Assembly (NCBI RefSeq): GCF_001540865.1
Contig: NC_033642.1
Coordinates: 4,534,171 to 4,598,170 of the forward strand
DNA: 64,000 bases
Source: Ananas comosus
Lineage: Eukaryota > Streptophyta > Magnoliopsida > Poales > Bromeliaceae
Reading direction: 5' to 3'
Shown here: positions 44,568 through 56,379 of the stretch, one piece after another
Layout of the letters: every line of letters starts with the position of its first letter
Numbering within the stretch: the stretch's first letter is position 1
Translations under genes and position numbers: made by a program
Notes under the pieces: model-generated
The model's input: only the letters and a program-made list of their open reading frames with translations
What the model was told of the DNA's origin: nothing
Database searches by the model: none

Positions 44568-45591
44568 TGTAACATACCAGATTTTGGTATAAAAAAAAAT
44601 AAAAATAAATAAAAATAGTGTGAGAAACTATTTTTATTGGATTTATAGAAGTAAAATATAAGTTAGAAGTGACTTGTGCTGAAATCGAAATGAAAATAGA
44701 AGATCTAGAATTTTCTGTTGGAAACGAGACAGATAAATTAGCAGAAAATGCAGTCTCAGAAAATTATGAAAATTGGAGGATAAGTCAGAAATATTTTTAT
44801 GAGGCTAGATTTAAGGTTTCATATTTTTCTGACACCCGTAGAGTGAGAAATAAAATCCAACAGCTATCTGATAAAGATTACGGTTCGGTACAGTTTTCAG
44901 TGACCAAACGAGGTCGAAACTGAAAACATAAGATATATTCTCACTCAGTACGTTAAACCGAGGTTGTCTGTCAAATTTGAGCCCAAACGAACATTCAGAA
45001 GGGCTCCAACTGTTCCGAACTACTAAACTGCACTGGAATGAATAACGTTGTGGTGTTGACAAAAGAGGAGTGTTGACTCTTCTTCTTTTCCTTCAGCCGC
45101 ACACACGCCACACACACACACGCGCGCATGGAGGGGGAGAGGGAAACCCTCCCTTCTCTCTCTAAATATCTCTCTCATCTCTCTAAATCTCTCTCTAAAA
45201 ATTGGAGGGTTGGCAGAGAGCGAGCTTGCGAACGCGTTGGAGGCGACGGATCGAGCTTTCGTACGCCCGTTGGAGCGGCGTGGTTTCGTCGCGGCGTTCA
45301 CATTTTGGTAAGCTTTTGGAATTTTGTTTAAATCCTTCATGAATGATGTTCTAGTAGTATCTAGAGTGTTCTAAACATGCTCTCTCTATTTAATTTGGAT
45401 TATTTAGAGGTTAATTACATGTTAGGGCTCCGAATGGGGTTTTGTAAAATATAAGGGTTTGATCTAATTTGACCCTCCGTAAACCTAATTGCTAGGTAAA
45501 CGAACGCGTTGGCCAAGACGGTTCGGCGATTCGTCCAGCCGTTGCAAAGTTATTAAAGAAACGGATGTTTAGGCTTCATTTCCGCCTGGAG
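44568..45591 (+). mobile_element. Fam6 LTR, 5' part
   Basis: It starts TGTAACATACCAGATTTTGG after an AT-rich flank. The leader part has the usual plant LTR look: CA/CT microsatellites (45103-45128, 45155-45200) and the CCTAATTG...ACGAACGCGTTGG phrase that Fam3 and Fam4 also have (near 9916, 27085). Element B interrupts it at 45592 with TGGAG on both sides; it continues at 58952. Confidence 0.8.
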
Positions 45592-45767
45592 TGTAAGGAA
45601 GTGGATTCTCGAAATCCGAGAATTGTACTTCATACAGGATCGACTAACCCTATCGAGAGAATGCCCTTTGTGGGAGTTAAGAATGTCCAAAACACAAGAG
45701 GTGCTTTGGAGTTGAGTCCACGAGAGCGAATGATGCAAACTGCATCATTGGGCAGATGTTACTCTCG

Positions 45768-46052
45768 GGGACCGGTCTCTAGAGGTGAGAGACCGGTTCC
45801 CTTGGCTGGGTGTAGCGGGGTTGCTTGATGCAACTGGTCCCTGGCAGGGAGGGACCGGTTCCTGAACGTGGTCCCAGCGAGAAATGCCGAAATTTGGCTA
45901 AGTCCTGAAAATCGAGCTCTCGGGGACCGGTCTCTCGGGCCAGGACCGGTCTTCCGAGGACCGGTCTCCCGGGGAGAGACCGGTTCCCGAACGCGTGCGC
46001 CCGAGGGAGGCCCTCGGGGACCGATCCCAAGTCGGGGAGACCGGTCCCTCCG
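45768..46052. repeat. ACCGGT palindrome cluster (element B 5' LTR)
   Basis: About ten GGGACCGGTCTC, GAGACCGGTTCC and GGGACCGGTTCC variants are present. Neighbouring motifs are often in mirror contexts (CTCTCGGGGACCGG and CCGGTCTCCCGGGGA). Confidence 0.85.
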
Positions 46053-47171
46053 CGCGAACTCTGCCCAGTAAGGGCTGTGCAGTGGATAGAAAGTTGAGGG
46101 GTTTTTATACAAAATGGCCTTTATTAGAGTGGGTTGGGCCCTCTCTCTCCCTCACACTCATCTCATTTCCCTCTCTCACACTCTCTTTCTCTCTTGCTCT
46201 CTCTCTCTAGAAAGGAAAGGAGAAGAAGAAGAACAAGAAGGAGAGGAAGGAAAAGAAGAGGAAGAACAAGAAGGAGAAGAAGGAGGAGATCAAGAGTAAG
46301 GCTTTGGACACCTTCATCTCCCTCTCCTCTTCTCTTTGGTGTAGCACAAGAGGTAGGCTCTTGAGCCCTAGCTTCTAAACTTTGGAGTTTTGGGTTTTCA
46401 TGCTTTGGAATGGGTCAAATAGACCCTAAGCATGCTTCTAAATAGATCAATCCCATGATTCTAGAGATTTATTGGTGGTTTGCTATAGGTGCAAACCTAG
46501 GGCACCAAAATGGAGTTTTTGTAAAAGTATGAGATTGATCTCATTTGAAGCCTTGGAAACCCTATTGTTAGGTCACAAAACGTGGGGGCGAAGTCGGTTT
46601 TGGCATTCGGCGAACCGGCGTGAAGTTCTCGGCAAAATAGGGCCGGGCTAGTGTTGACTTGGGCAAGGAAGGCTAAAGCCTTTTCGTAAAGTTCGCCGAG
46701 AAGAATTTCCGAGGCCTCTACATCGATTAAAGGTGGGGGGTGCGATCCCGAAGCTTTCAGACTCCTTTCTATGTCTTAGATTGCATTTAATATCAGCTCT
46801 TACATGTTGCATTGTAGGATTGCATAGTAGCTCATTCCTTATGCTTTCTAAATAATAACCTAGTGTACTTGGAACGCTTGGTGACGTAGATAGGTGAGGA
46901 TTGGGTCGGAACGTGGATCCTATGATGCGAAAGACAAGAGGTGAACCCGATAGGGGTATTGATGACATAGAAAATAGTGCTAATGTTAAAGAACAAACGA
47001 GTGACATCCAAATGTTAAATGATAACGAGTGGCATTAATGTAGTGTAAACAACACTAGAGGTTTGAGAACCTAGGGATAGGTGGATCCCTTAGAAAATGC
47101 CTTGTGGATAAAGAACTTAGTAAACCTAAGTAGCCTCACATGGAGAGGTTGTCGATGAGTCGATTGAGACA

Positions 47172-47366
47172 TTGACCCTAGTGTTAGGGCTTCCTCACTT
47201 GGAGCGGATTGGGATTGGGTTGTGGACCCTAGTGATAGTGCTCCGTCACTTGGAGAGGATTCGATTGGGTATAGACTCTATTTGTAGAGCATCCTCACTT
47301 GGAGAGGACTCGATTGAGTTGTTGACCCTAGACGTTGGGCATTCTCACTTGGAGAGGATAGATCTA
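47172..47366. repeat. ~50-60-bp tandem array in Fam5 LTR
   Basis: Four units are built on GACCCTAG...CCTCACTTGGAGAGGATTCG. The same array is at 57782-57976 in the 3' LTR, so it predates insertion. Confidence 0.8.
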
Positions 47367-47841
47367 GCTCACAGTCTGCATTTGCGGTAGTATAGCCATC
47401 CAATCCCCATATGGAGGGGATTGTCGTCAAGTACTCCGGAGTGTCGCGCGACTAGGACTACTTGGAGGTCCGGACCACATGGAGGTCCGCAGACGGTCCC
47501 GGGCTTGGGTGCACTTGGAGCTCCCTCCCCACTTTGGGATTGAAGGGTGAGTTATAGGCGAGCCCTAGGGCCTCGCCATAGATTGGGTAAATGAAAAGGT
47601 TAAAGGTTTAATAATGTCATTGAACATTGCTATTCGAACATGGGTCGAATTTGTTAGCATGGTAGCAAACCTTTATTATATGATGCATGCATTCATATTC
47701 ATGATTATGGGCATAGTAGCATAGTTTTCCTACTATCGCATTTACAGCTTTCAGATACATATCTATCTATATATCTGTTGTTACTTGTGCCCACTTGGAC
47801 CTAGTGGGGAGATCGGCAAAGTCGGCGGCCGAGCCCACTGG

Positions 47842-47860
47842 GAACTATGGAAGATAGTTC
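47842..47860 (+). promoter_or_regulatory. Mid-LTR hairpin (Fam5)
   Basis: GAACTAT pairs with ATAGTTC over GGAAG; flanks CCCACTGG and CTCACCCCAC. In the 3' LTR (58448-58466) the seventh pair is lost but six remain. Confidence 0.65.
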
Positions 47861-48351
47861 TCACCCCACTCTATTTCCAGTGGTAGATACAGGACTACCG
47901 AGNAGGGAGGACCGCGGCAAGGGCATCGCGCCCGATCAGTGAGACCGTGGCAGTTAGTAGCTTTCATTTTTGCATTAGTTCACCAATGTATTGAGAGAGA
48001 ATCATTGTAGGTGAGGACATGGAGAGCTATGCACTTTGAGATGAAAAATGTATTCATTTAAAGAGAATGATGTAAATGGAAATGATGAAACTATTGTAAT
48101 AGTTAGTAAAATACTCTCTTTATTTCACATGCTATATCTTGAGGATTACTTGCTCTTTATATTGTTGGCACTGTTCGTGCCCTTGTGAATATGTATGTTT
48201 AGAATTTAATTTTCTGGGTAAATTCTTGTACACATTCTTGTTGTTGAGCCTTGGGCAGACAGGGGAGGTGCTGTCCATTCGGCAATCTGCCGCCGCGGCC
48301 GAATCGTGCCAAATTAGTAGTGGTTTCGGGGCGGGGTGTGACAGTTCTTTG

Positions 48352-48363
48352 TGGTATCAGAGC
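48352..48363 (+). promoter_or_regulatory. Primer-binding site, initiator-Met tRNA
   Basis: An exact TGGTATCAGAGC lies eight bases after the LTR end. Confidence 0.93.
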
Positions 48364-48715
48364 AACAAGAGCAAGTAAAGAGAGAAAGTCTAGGATGACC
48401 TAGGAGACCCTAGGTTGATAAGCCCTAAGGTTATAGGTGCGTGAGCGGAACGTGAACCTATAGCGATGGCGGAAGTTAAGTCGATTGGGTTGAAGTTGGC
48501 AATATGTCTCTAGTTGTGATTAGAGACGGACTCAAGTTGTAGGAGTTCTTGTCTTGAGGTGGTTGTGTTGGCGGTCGATGACATGATGCCAAGAGATTAG
48601 AACAAGTGCACTTGTGTGCTTCCGCCCGATTTTTGTTGTTGAGTCGTCAAGTGACATAATTGTGACGAGGCAATTGGTTAAGATAACTGACCGAGTATCT
48701 GCATTTCAGGGACTA

Positions 48716-50070
48716 ATGTCTCCAAGACGCTACACGCGTAGATCTGCCCCAGCACCGATTCCTGAGGTGCCCGAGAAGAAGGAACCGAACGTGATCGATC
48801 GGTTGCAAGCGCAGGTGGCCGCACTGACCAACGTGGTGCAACACCAGGAGACCCGATTCGAGCGGCTCTGGGATCTTTTGGAGCAGCAGATTGCAGTGGC
48901 GGCCGCGATGGTGAATGAGGGCGGTGGTCCGCCCACACCCTCGACTCATATACCCGTGGCGGCAGAGGGTGAGGGCATAGCGGCGGTTCCGGTGACGGCA
49001 CGCCCACCGCCAGCGATCGTACCACAGGCGGCATCGGGATCGGCTACACCCGATGTGGCAGCCGAAGACGTGGAGGGAGAGCGCGCATTGGCGGCTCTTA
49101 TCAAGTTCAACAAGTTCCATCCGCCAACCTTCGAGGGCGAGAAGGTGGAACCGGAGATGGTCGAGTCTTGGATTGACTCGATGGAAACCTTCTTCGATGA
49201 TTTACGTACCTTAGAGAGGGACAAGGTGTACCTCGCCACCCATTGCTTGGAGAAGGCGGCGAAGGTTTGGTAGAAGCGCGTCAAACGGGATCGGCTTCCC
49301 GGCCTTCCGCCAATGTTGTGGGAGGAGTTCAAGCAGGAGATGTTTGCTAACTATTTTCCCGACACACTGAAGCCGAAGCTCAAGGAGAAATTCCGCAAGT
49401 TGGAGCAAGGGGACCGCTCAGTGGCGGAGTATGAACAAGAATTCTCCCATATCATTGATTGTGTCCCGGATGTTGCAAAGGATGACCGGGACTGGGCTGA
49501 GTGGTTCTTACGAGGACTTCAGCCGGGAATTTACAAGGCCGTGCAAATACTCAAGCTCACAACCTTTGCGGAGGTCTTTGATCGAGCCCTATGGGCGGAG
49601 CACGGAGACGCCCACGTTCGGGAGAAGCGTGAGCTTTTGGCGGAGTCCAAGGACAAGGGCAAGAAACGCCAAGGTGGCGGTAGTTCGGGGGGACAAACAC
49701 GTTACAAGAAACCCCTGAAGTATCCGCGCACTCAACAGAAGGGCGGTGGAGCGCGGCGTTGCATCGTGTGCGGCGGAGACCACCCGGTCTCGCGCTGAGC
49801 AAGGCCGAGGCAAGTGCTACAAGTGTGGGCAACTGGGGCACTTCATTCGGGACTGCCAGGGAGGAGGAGCCTCACCTGCCCCATCAATTGCATCGGTGCC
49901 GGCGATTCCGGCTCACTATGGAGGAGCTCCACCCACGGCCGCGTCGACTGGACGCGCGATGATGCCGCGTCAACATGAAGCAACGCGATCGGCCCCGAGT
50001 GGACGGGTGTTCGCCGCTCAGGTCCAAGCTGAGGAACCTGCGGAGGCGGAGGAGCATCGCCTTGTGGCAG
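48716..50070 (+). pseudogene. gag: gag of element B
   Basis: This is the capsid and nucleocapsid gene. The ATG at 48716 (MSPRRYTRRSAPAP) is chosen over an upstream in-frame codon because it matches the basic start of the Fam3 gag and follows an acceptor-like GCATTTCAG by 6 bases. A coiled-coil-like part follows (IDRLQAQVAALTNVVQHQ), then the gag core (FHPPTFEGEKVEPEMVESWID). TAG at 49271-49273 replaces the second Trp of KVWW. The frame then resumes through EGDRSVAEYEQEFSHIIDC-like sequence and RGLQPGIYKAVQ. A missing base near 49797 shifts the frame inside the first CCHC knuckle (CIVCGGDHPVSR); the second knuckle (CYKCGQLGHFIRDC) is in the new frame. Confidence 0.92.
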
Positions 50071-50560
50071 GTATGGTTTTAATTAACGGAGTTCGCTCCA
50101 GGGCTTTATTTGATACAGGAGCCACGCATTCATTCATAAGTAGATCATTCGCACGCATGCATGGCATACATATAGAAGCGAGTGACAAGTGGCGAGTGGA
50201 GGCCCTGGGTCGACGTTTAACACTTACTCGGAGTATGCGTCGTGTCCCGTACAAAGAGGCGACTGGATTATGCCTATCCGGACACTGGAACTCGCAAAGC
50301 TTGAGGCTTATGACGTCATTCTGGGTATAGACTGGCTCTCGAAATATCACGCAATGATCGACTGCAAGAGTAGGGTGATCACATTCTGTGAGCCAGGACA
50401 GGAAGAATTCATCTATCGGACTTGTCAGAGCTCGTGCTTCGTCGCGACGGTGTCGGCGACGAGAGCAAGGAAGTTGGTCAACAGCGGTTGCACGGCATTC
50501 TTGGCAACTATTGTGGAGGTGGAGCGAGTAGCCCCAATGTTAGAGGAGTTATCCGTGGTG
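50071..50560 (+). pseudogene. pol: Protease domain of element B
   Basis: The catalytic Asp is in ALFDTGATHSFI. A one-base indel at about 50175-50210 shifts the frame; [31 protein letters not shown] and the rest follow in the new frame. The order matches the element A protease. Confidence 0.9.
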
Positions 50561-51484
50561 TGGGAGTTCCCGGATGTGTTTCCTACGAAGTTGCCGGGGA
50601 TACCACCGGATCGGGAGATCGAGTTCGTCATAGACTTGGTTTCCGGTACCGCACCGATCTCGAAGGCTCCGTACCGAATGGCGCCGGCGGAATTGAAGGA
50701 GTTGAGGAGTCAATTGCAAGACCTCCTCGACAAGCAATTTATCCGGCCAAGTGTATCACCGTGGGGAGCCCTGGTGTTATTCGTGAGGAAGAAAGATGGA
50801 TCGTTTCGACTCTGCGTGGATTATCGAGAGTTGAACAGAGTCACGATCAAGAACAAGTACCCACTACCCCGAATCAACGACCTGTTCGATCAGTTGCAAG
50901 GGTCGTGTGTGTACTCGAAGATAGATTTGCAATCCGGCTATCACCAGCTGAAAATCAAGCCGAAGGATGTGCAGAAAATCGCGTTCCGCACGCGGTATGG
51001 ACATTACGAATTCACGGTCATGCCATTTGGACTCACAAATGCTCCAGCGGCATTTATGGATTTAATGAATCGTGTCTTCAGAGAGTATTTGGATCGGTTT
51101 GTCGTGGTCTTCATAGACGACATATTGGTCTATTCTCGTAGTGACGAGGAACATGCCGAGCATTTGAGAATAGTGCTTCAAGTCCTTCGGGAGGAGAAGC
51201 TATATGCTAAACTGAAGAAGTGTGACTTCTGGCTCCGCGAGGTCGCCTTCATAGGGCATGTGATTTCCGTAGGTGGAGTTTCAGTAGACCTGAGGAAAGT
51301 TGAGGCAATCAAGGATTGGCCGCGCCCGACGAATGTCACGGAGGTTCGAAGCTTCGTGGGCTTGGCGGGCTACTATAGGCGGTTTGTGTAAGGCTTTTCC
51401 AAGATAGTGATTCCACTTACCCGCCTGACTCAAAAAGGCACCAAGTTTGTTTGGAGTGAAGAGTGCGACCGGAGTTTTAAAGAG
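50561..51484 (+). pseudogene. pol: Reverse transcriptase domain of element B
   Basis: It is almost intact: [51 protein letters not shown], the catalytic [12 protein letters not shown] (about 51108-51143), and [16 protein letters not shown] at 51389-51391 ends the frame right after YYRRFV, where Glu is expected by comparison with element A (FVEGF). It is otherwise in one frame of about 400 codons, so this is the best preserved reverse transcriptase in the window. Confidence 0.94.
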
Positions 51485-52256
51485 TAGAAGCAGAGATTGA
51501 CTTCGACTTCGGTGCTCGCTCTACCGGTGCAGGGCGAAGACTTCGTGGTCTACAGTGATGCCTCCTATCTTGGATTGGGGTGTGTATTAATGCAAAGCGG
51601 GAAAGTGAGTGCGTATGCATCCCGTCAGTTGAAGAGCTATGAAAAGAACTACCCCATTCACGATTTGGTGCTAGCGGCGGTGATTTTCGCCTTGAAGCTG
51701 TGGAGCCACTACTTATATGGTGCCCATTGTGAGATCTATACCGACCACAAGAGCTTGAAGTACCTGTTTACACAGAAGGAGCTCAATATGCGTCAGCGGC
51801 GGTGGTTGGAGCTATTAAAGGATTATGATGTTGATATCCTCTACCACCCCGGGAAGGCAAATGTGGTCGCGGATGCGCTGAGTAGGAAGTCGGCGAAGAA
51901 CCTCGCTTTCGATGTTACCCAGCAAACACCCCTGTGGCTGGATATGGAGCAATTGGGCCTTGAGGTGGTCGCTCCCGAGGTCCCGACTCAGCTGATGGCA
52001 CTCGTTGTCCAACCGACCTTGTTAGAGAGGATTAAAGATCTGCAACCCGCAGACCCAGAGCTCCAAAAGGTGCGGCGAAACATCGAGGAAGGGCATGGCG
52101 GCGATTTCAAGGTAGACGTCGATGGTACGCTTCGGTTTCGAAACTGATGGTGTGTGCCGAAAGATGGAGAGCTTCGCGAATTGATATTACAAGAAGCACA
52201 CTGATCTCCATATGCCGATCACCCAGGCGGCACCAAAATATATCAGGGACTAAGAA
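51485..52256 (+). pseudogene. pol: RNase H domain of element B
   Basis: TAG at 51485-51487 opens the region (Leu in element A). [14 protein letters not shown] holds the first Asp and YTDHKSL the third. The catalytic Glu of HDLELAAV is Val here ([13 protein letters not shown]). [10 protein letters not shown] is kept. Two TGA stops (52145-52147 and 52202-52204) stand at positions compatible with Arg CGA codons. The frame is cut at 52256 by the Fam4 solo LTR. Confidence 0.9.
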
Positions 52257-54933
52257 TGTAATATACCGAAAATTCGAAAAATAAATATCGAACTTTAGTC
52301 AAATTGACCAAAGTGCGAGGACGGTACACTTCGGAAAGTCCGAAGGTGTTAAAATGATCAAAAGTGAGTTACGGAAGGTTTTCGAGAGCTAAAGAATCAA
52401 ATTCTGCAAACTGCAGCTTTTGAGCTCTCGGGGACCGGTCCCTGGTGGGAGAGACTGGTCCCCGAACGCGTATGAAATGTGACAGCCGAAAAATCGGCTA
52501 AGTCCTGGAAGGACAGCTCTCGGGAACCGGTCTCTGTCTGAGATACCGGTCCCCCAGAGACCGGTCCCCCAAGGAGGGACCGGATGCATTGCGCGCGGCA
52601 GCTCTGGCTGCGCAGGGTAGACCTTCGGGGACCGGTCCCTGCTCGGGGAGACCGGTCTCTGCCTGCGAAAACTGCCCAGTTCAGGCTGTGTGAAATAGAT
52701 GAAAGTTGAGGGGTTTGTTAGCAATTATGCAACCCAATAGCTATGTTATGAGGGTAAATGAGAAATTTCTCTCATTTCACCCCCTCTCACTCTCTTCTCT
52801 CCCTCTCTCTCTCTAGAAGACAAAGGAGAAGAAGAAGAAAGAAAGAAGAGAAGGAGAAGAAGGAAAAGAAGGTGAAGAAGAAGATCAAGGAGCAAAGGAG
52901 CTTCATCTTCTTCCTCTCTAGTGCAAGAAAAGGAAGCTTACAAGGTAAGCTTTGAACCCTAATGTAGTAAAACCCTAGAAATGGGTTTGGATGACCTAGA
53001 AATGAGTTTTAGTGAAATGTTTAAAGAGTTTTGAAGCTTTCTTTTGCTTCTAAAGAGATCAAAACCTTGATTTGCATTAGAGGTGAGCTTGGACCACCTC
53101 TCATGGTGAAATCCAAACTAGGGATTTGGAAAGGTTAAGAATGGTTCTAATGGACTATTTAGAGTATAATGAAGCTACTTTTGCTTCTCTTAGAGATCAA
53201 ACCCTAGGTTTTGATATACATTGGAGCTAGGGCACCCAAATTGGGGCTTTTGCTCATGAGAGTTTCTAAGTGCAATTGACCTTTTAAAAACCTAATTGGG
53301 GGTATTTCCGACGCGTTGGTGCGCTCGGATAAACGTTACGAAAAGTCAAAGTAAAGTTATGGGCAAAATGGCCTAATAAGGGTTCGTTTTGCCGCAGGTA
53401 AAGAACGAAGCATCTAAAAATCCCAAGAAAATCATCGGAGCACCTTTGAAAGCCTACGAGGTGGGTGGTGCTTTTCAAACTCATTGAAATTCTCTCTATG
53501 CCTAATGTGTCATTCTTTGAGCAAATGTTCTATATATTGTTGCATGCATTTTAGGGTAAAGTAATGATGAAATGTGATGATTGCATGATTGTGAGCACAA
53601 CTTGCATAATGAGATGGTTGAGAACCTAATAATGTCAAAACCCTAGATGTATGCATGAGAGAAAATGTGAGTACCAAAGTGAGCAACAAAACAGAGTGGC
53701 ACAATGACATAGATCGAGTGGCATTTGAAAATGAAAAGTAAAGAGACACTAGAGATAGTGTGAGGTAAAGAACCAATGTAATGTAAAAGATGCTGAAAAT
53801 GATAATGCTTAAAGTTAACGCAATGTGGGAAGTAAAAGAACGTGAAAATGCTAGAGGTACCAAAAGTAAGAATGTAAGAAATATAATTGCTAGAGTTAGC
53901 AAAAGTAAAGGACAATGTAAAGAATGTGATTGCATGAGTTGCAACATAAAGTGATATAATGAACACTAGAGCTAGTGTAAAGTCAAGATTGAACTTATAT
54001 ATCGATCCTTTGAGTTAAGGATATGATACATGCTTGCTATGAGTTCCGTGCTCGAGCGCGTCGCTCCGCCCTCGGCGATGCGCTCCGGAGTTATGCATCC
54101 GGGTTGGAGTAAGCGTAAGGCGGTCCAGCGGGTGAGTTCCTGCGATGATGGACTTAATGTGAAGCAATTAATGTGGCGAAGCCCCCGGTTAGCCTTAACG
54201 ATTAAGAAAAGAAGAACAAAGAGCACAGAAATAAGGAACAAAGCACAAAGTAAGTCAAAGAATTGAAGATTTGCATAATCTGCATTTATTTACATGTTGA
54301 GCATACTTCTTGCTTATTTCATGCATATTAGATCATGTTATAGATTGTTACTATACAGCTTATTCTTCCTACTATGGCCTGAGTTAGTCTAGTGGAAAGT
54401 CGGTGATGTTGAGCCGAACCCACTGGGCCGAACTTTGTTGTAGTTCTCACCCCACTATTTCACACGAGGCCGACCTGAGAGCCGGCGAGCGACCGAGTAA
54501 AGTATCGCCGCCTTAGTAAGAGGCCACCAAAGTTGGGTACATTTTGTTAGCAAACACCCTTTTGTCATCTTTGTATTTGATGATTAGCAATGTGAAGAAA
54601 GAATGTAAAGCTTATTTTGAAGGTAAATGTGATGTAAGAAGGAAATGAATGGAATTATGTAATGAAATGTAAAGAATCCTAAATGTAACAGATGGATGCA
54701 ATGTATAATGATCTAATATGAATCATACTACTGTGTAGAAGTTTAGTTTTCTATCTTTCACTAATGCTACTGCTTACCTCCGCGTAAGCACATTTGTGTA
54801 TGTTTCCGCTAGTGCAATTCTTGTTTGAATTTTGTACATTGATGAGCCTTGGCGCACAGGGGAAACTCTGTCCGTTCGGCGTCTGTTTGACGTGCTCGGG
54901 TCGGGCAAATTGGCATCGGTCTCGGGCGTGACA
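52257..54933 (+). mobile_element. Solo LTR, Fam4, between RNase H and integrase of element B
   Basis: 2677 bp from TGTAATATACCG to CGGGCGTGACA, flanked by AAGAA (52252-52256 and 54934-54938). It is closely related to the Fam4 solo LTR at 26057-28755. From about 53515 to the end it shows many single-base losses and gains against that copy. The mid-LTR hairpin (54430-54446) has an extra CC before it. Confidence 0.94.
52434..52660. repeat. ACCGGT palindrome cluster (Fam4 LTR in element B)
   Basis: About eight GGGACCGGTCCC-type motifs, arranged as in 26233-26465. Confidence 0.85.
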
Positions 54934-54938
54934 AAGAA

Positions 54939-56132
54939 TGCACTATTGGTCGCCGGAATGGAAGGGTGATATTGGAGCGCTTTGTGGCAAAAGTGCTTAA
55001 CATGCCAACAATGAAGGCCGAGCGTCGATTTCCAGCGGGAAAGCTTCAAAGCCTACCAATCCCCGTTTGGAAATGGGAGGATATATCGATGGACTTCGTG
55101 GTCGGCTTGCCTCGCTCAACAGACGGCCACGATGCAATTTGGGTAATTGTGGACCGGTTGACAAAGCCGGCTCACTTCTTGCCGATCCACACCATGTGGT
55201 CGGGTGACAAGTTAGCGCAGGTATATCTTGACGAGATAGTGAGACTGCATGGGGTGCCGAAATCGATCGTGTCGGATCGTGACCTCCGGTTCACTTCACA
55301 CTTCTGGAAGAGCCTGCAGGGAGCCCTTGGCACACGGCTCGACTTTAGCACTGCATTTCATCCCCAGACTGATGGGCAAACAGAGAGAACTATTCAAACT
55401 CTGGAGGACATGTTGCGAGCGTGTGTCATTGACTATAAGGGAAGTTGGTGTGATCACCTACCTATGGCCGAGTTTGCCTACAACAACAGTTATCATGCTA
55501 GTGTGGAGATGGCACCGTTTGAGGCTCTTTACGGGCGGACGTGTCGGTCTCCTATACACTGGAGCGATGTGGGTGAGCGTACAGAGTTCGGCCCCGATGT
55601 TCTGCGAGAAGCGGAGGAGAAAGTCCGCCTTGCTCGCAAGAGATTGCTCACGGCGCAGTCGAGACAACAAAGCTATGCGGATAGGCGCCGTCGAGATATA
55701 GAATTCGCGGTAGGCGACCGGGTATTCTTGAAAGTTTCACCGATGCGGGTTGTGAAGCGGTTTGGAGTGCGGGGGAAACTAAGTCCTCGATACATTAGAC
55801 CATATGAGATATTGGAGCGAGTCGGCACGGTGGCCTACTGACTTGCTTTGCCGCCGAAGCTTGCGAATGTACATAATGTATTCCATGTCTCCATTCTCTG
55901 CAAGTATATTCACGACCCCGAGCACGCGATGCTATATGAACCGCCGGAACTTCAAGGAGATTTGAGCTATGAAGAGTTTCTGGTAGGGATTATCGCCCGA
56001 GAGGTGCGAAAGTCAAGAAATCGAGAAATTCCCTATGTGAAGGTTAGGTGGAGCAATCAAGAGGATCGCGAAGCCACCTCGGAACTCGAGGATCTGATGA
56101 GAAAGCACCACCCTCATCTATTTGAGGAGTGA
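54939..56132 (+). pseudogene. pol: Integrase and chromodomain-like tail of element B
   Basis: The core is well kept: [22 protein letters not shown] and [15 protein letters not shown] carry the catalytic Asp, Asp and Glu. The zinc module before it is damaged: a base gain near 54980 and a loss about 25 bases later keep the overall frame but replace the CLTC pair. A TGA (55839-55841) stands at an Arg position (VAYRLALPP in element A). HNVFHVSILCKY and REIPYVKVRWSN...EATSELEDLMRKHHPHLF close the protein at 56132. Confidence 0.93.
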
Positions 56133-56167
56133 GGTATGAATTTAAGTTAAAGTAATGAAATGAGTTC

Positions 56168-56183
56168 GTTTCGAGGACGAAAC
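56168..56183 (+). promoter_or_regulatory. Hairpin before the polypurine tract (element B)
   Basis: GTTTCG pairs with CGAAAC over the loop AGGA. It lies 35 bases after the stop codon, so it is non-coding here. The loop pattern NGGA is shared with elements A and Fam3. Confidence 0.62.
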
Positions 56184-56186
56184 TCC

Positions 56187-56203
56187 TTTTAAGGAGGGGA
56201 GGA
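56187..56203 (+). promoter_or_regulatory. Polypurine tract
   Basis: TTTTAAGGAGGGGAGGA abuts the 3' LTR start TGTAAGAAAGTGG. Confidence 0.88.
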
Positions 56204-56379
56204 TGTAAGAAAGTGGATTCTCGAAATCTGAGGATTGTACTTCATCCAGGATCGACTAACCCTGTCAAGAGAATGCCCTTTGTGGGAGTTAAGAATGTCC
56301 AAAACACAAAAAGGTGCTTTGGAGTTGAGTCCACAAGAGCGAATGATGCAAACTGCATCATTGGGCTGATGTTACTCTC

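Larger units (their letters stand above)
45592..48343 (+). mobile_element. 5' LTR of element B (Fam5)
   Basis: It runs from TGTAAGGAAGTGG to GGGGTGTGACA. It holds an ACCGGT cluster (45768-46052), a CT tract followed by GA-rich leader (46139-46295), donor-like AGAG|GTAGGC at 46352/46353, a ~57-bp array (47172-47366), the mid-LTR hairpin (47842-47860) and the LTR-end hairpin (GACAG/CTGTC near 48258-48275). An unresolved base n lies at 47903. Confidence 0.94.

Noticed and set aside
44568..45591. A separate small gene at 44669-44923 (84 codons, plus strand)
   Set aside because: It lies at the very start of the Fam6 LTR, has no known domain, and no counterpart in other LTR families.
45759..46112. 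Open frames rich in RDRSPR, GTGPS and ETGP repeats in the 5' parts of many LTRs, both strands
   Set aside because: They are translations of the ACCGGT palindrome arrays, open in several frames and both strands, with no known domain and no consistent start. They are non-coding.
50422..51141. Second-frame open stretch of 239 codons
   Set aside because: It is a shadow of the element B reverse transcriptase frame (50189-51391), which holds all family motifs.
53510..53966. Minus-strand hydrophobic, leucine-rich frames of 107-145 codons
   Set aside because: They fall in the AT-rich middle of a Fam4 LTR, in an indel-rich block. The hydrophobic look comes from A/T-rich codons; there is no homologue in the better copy at 26057-28755.
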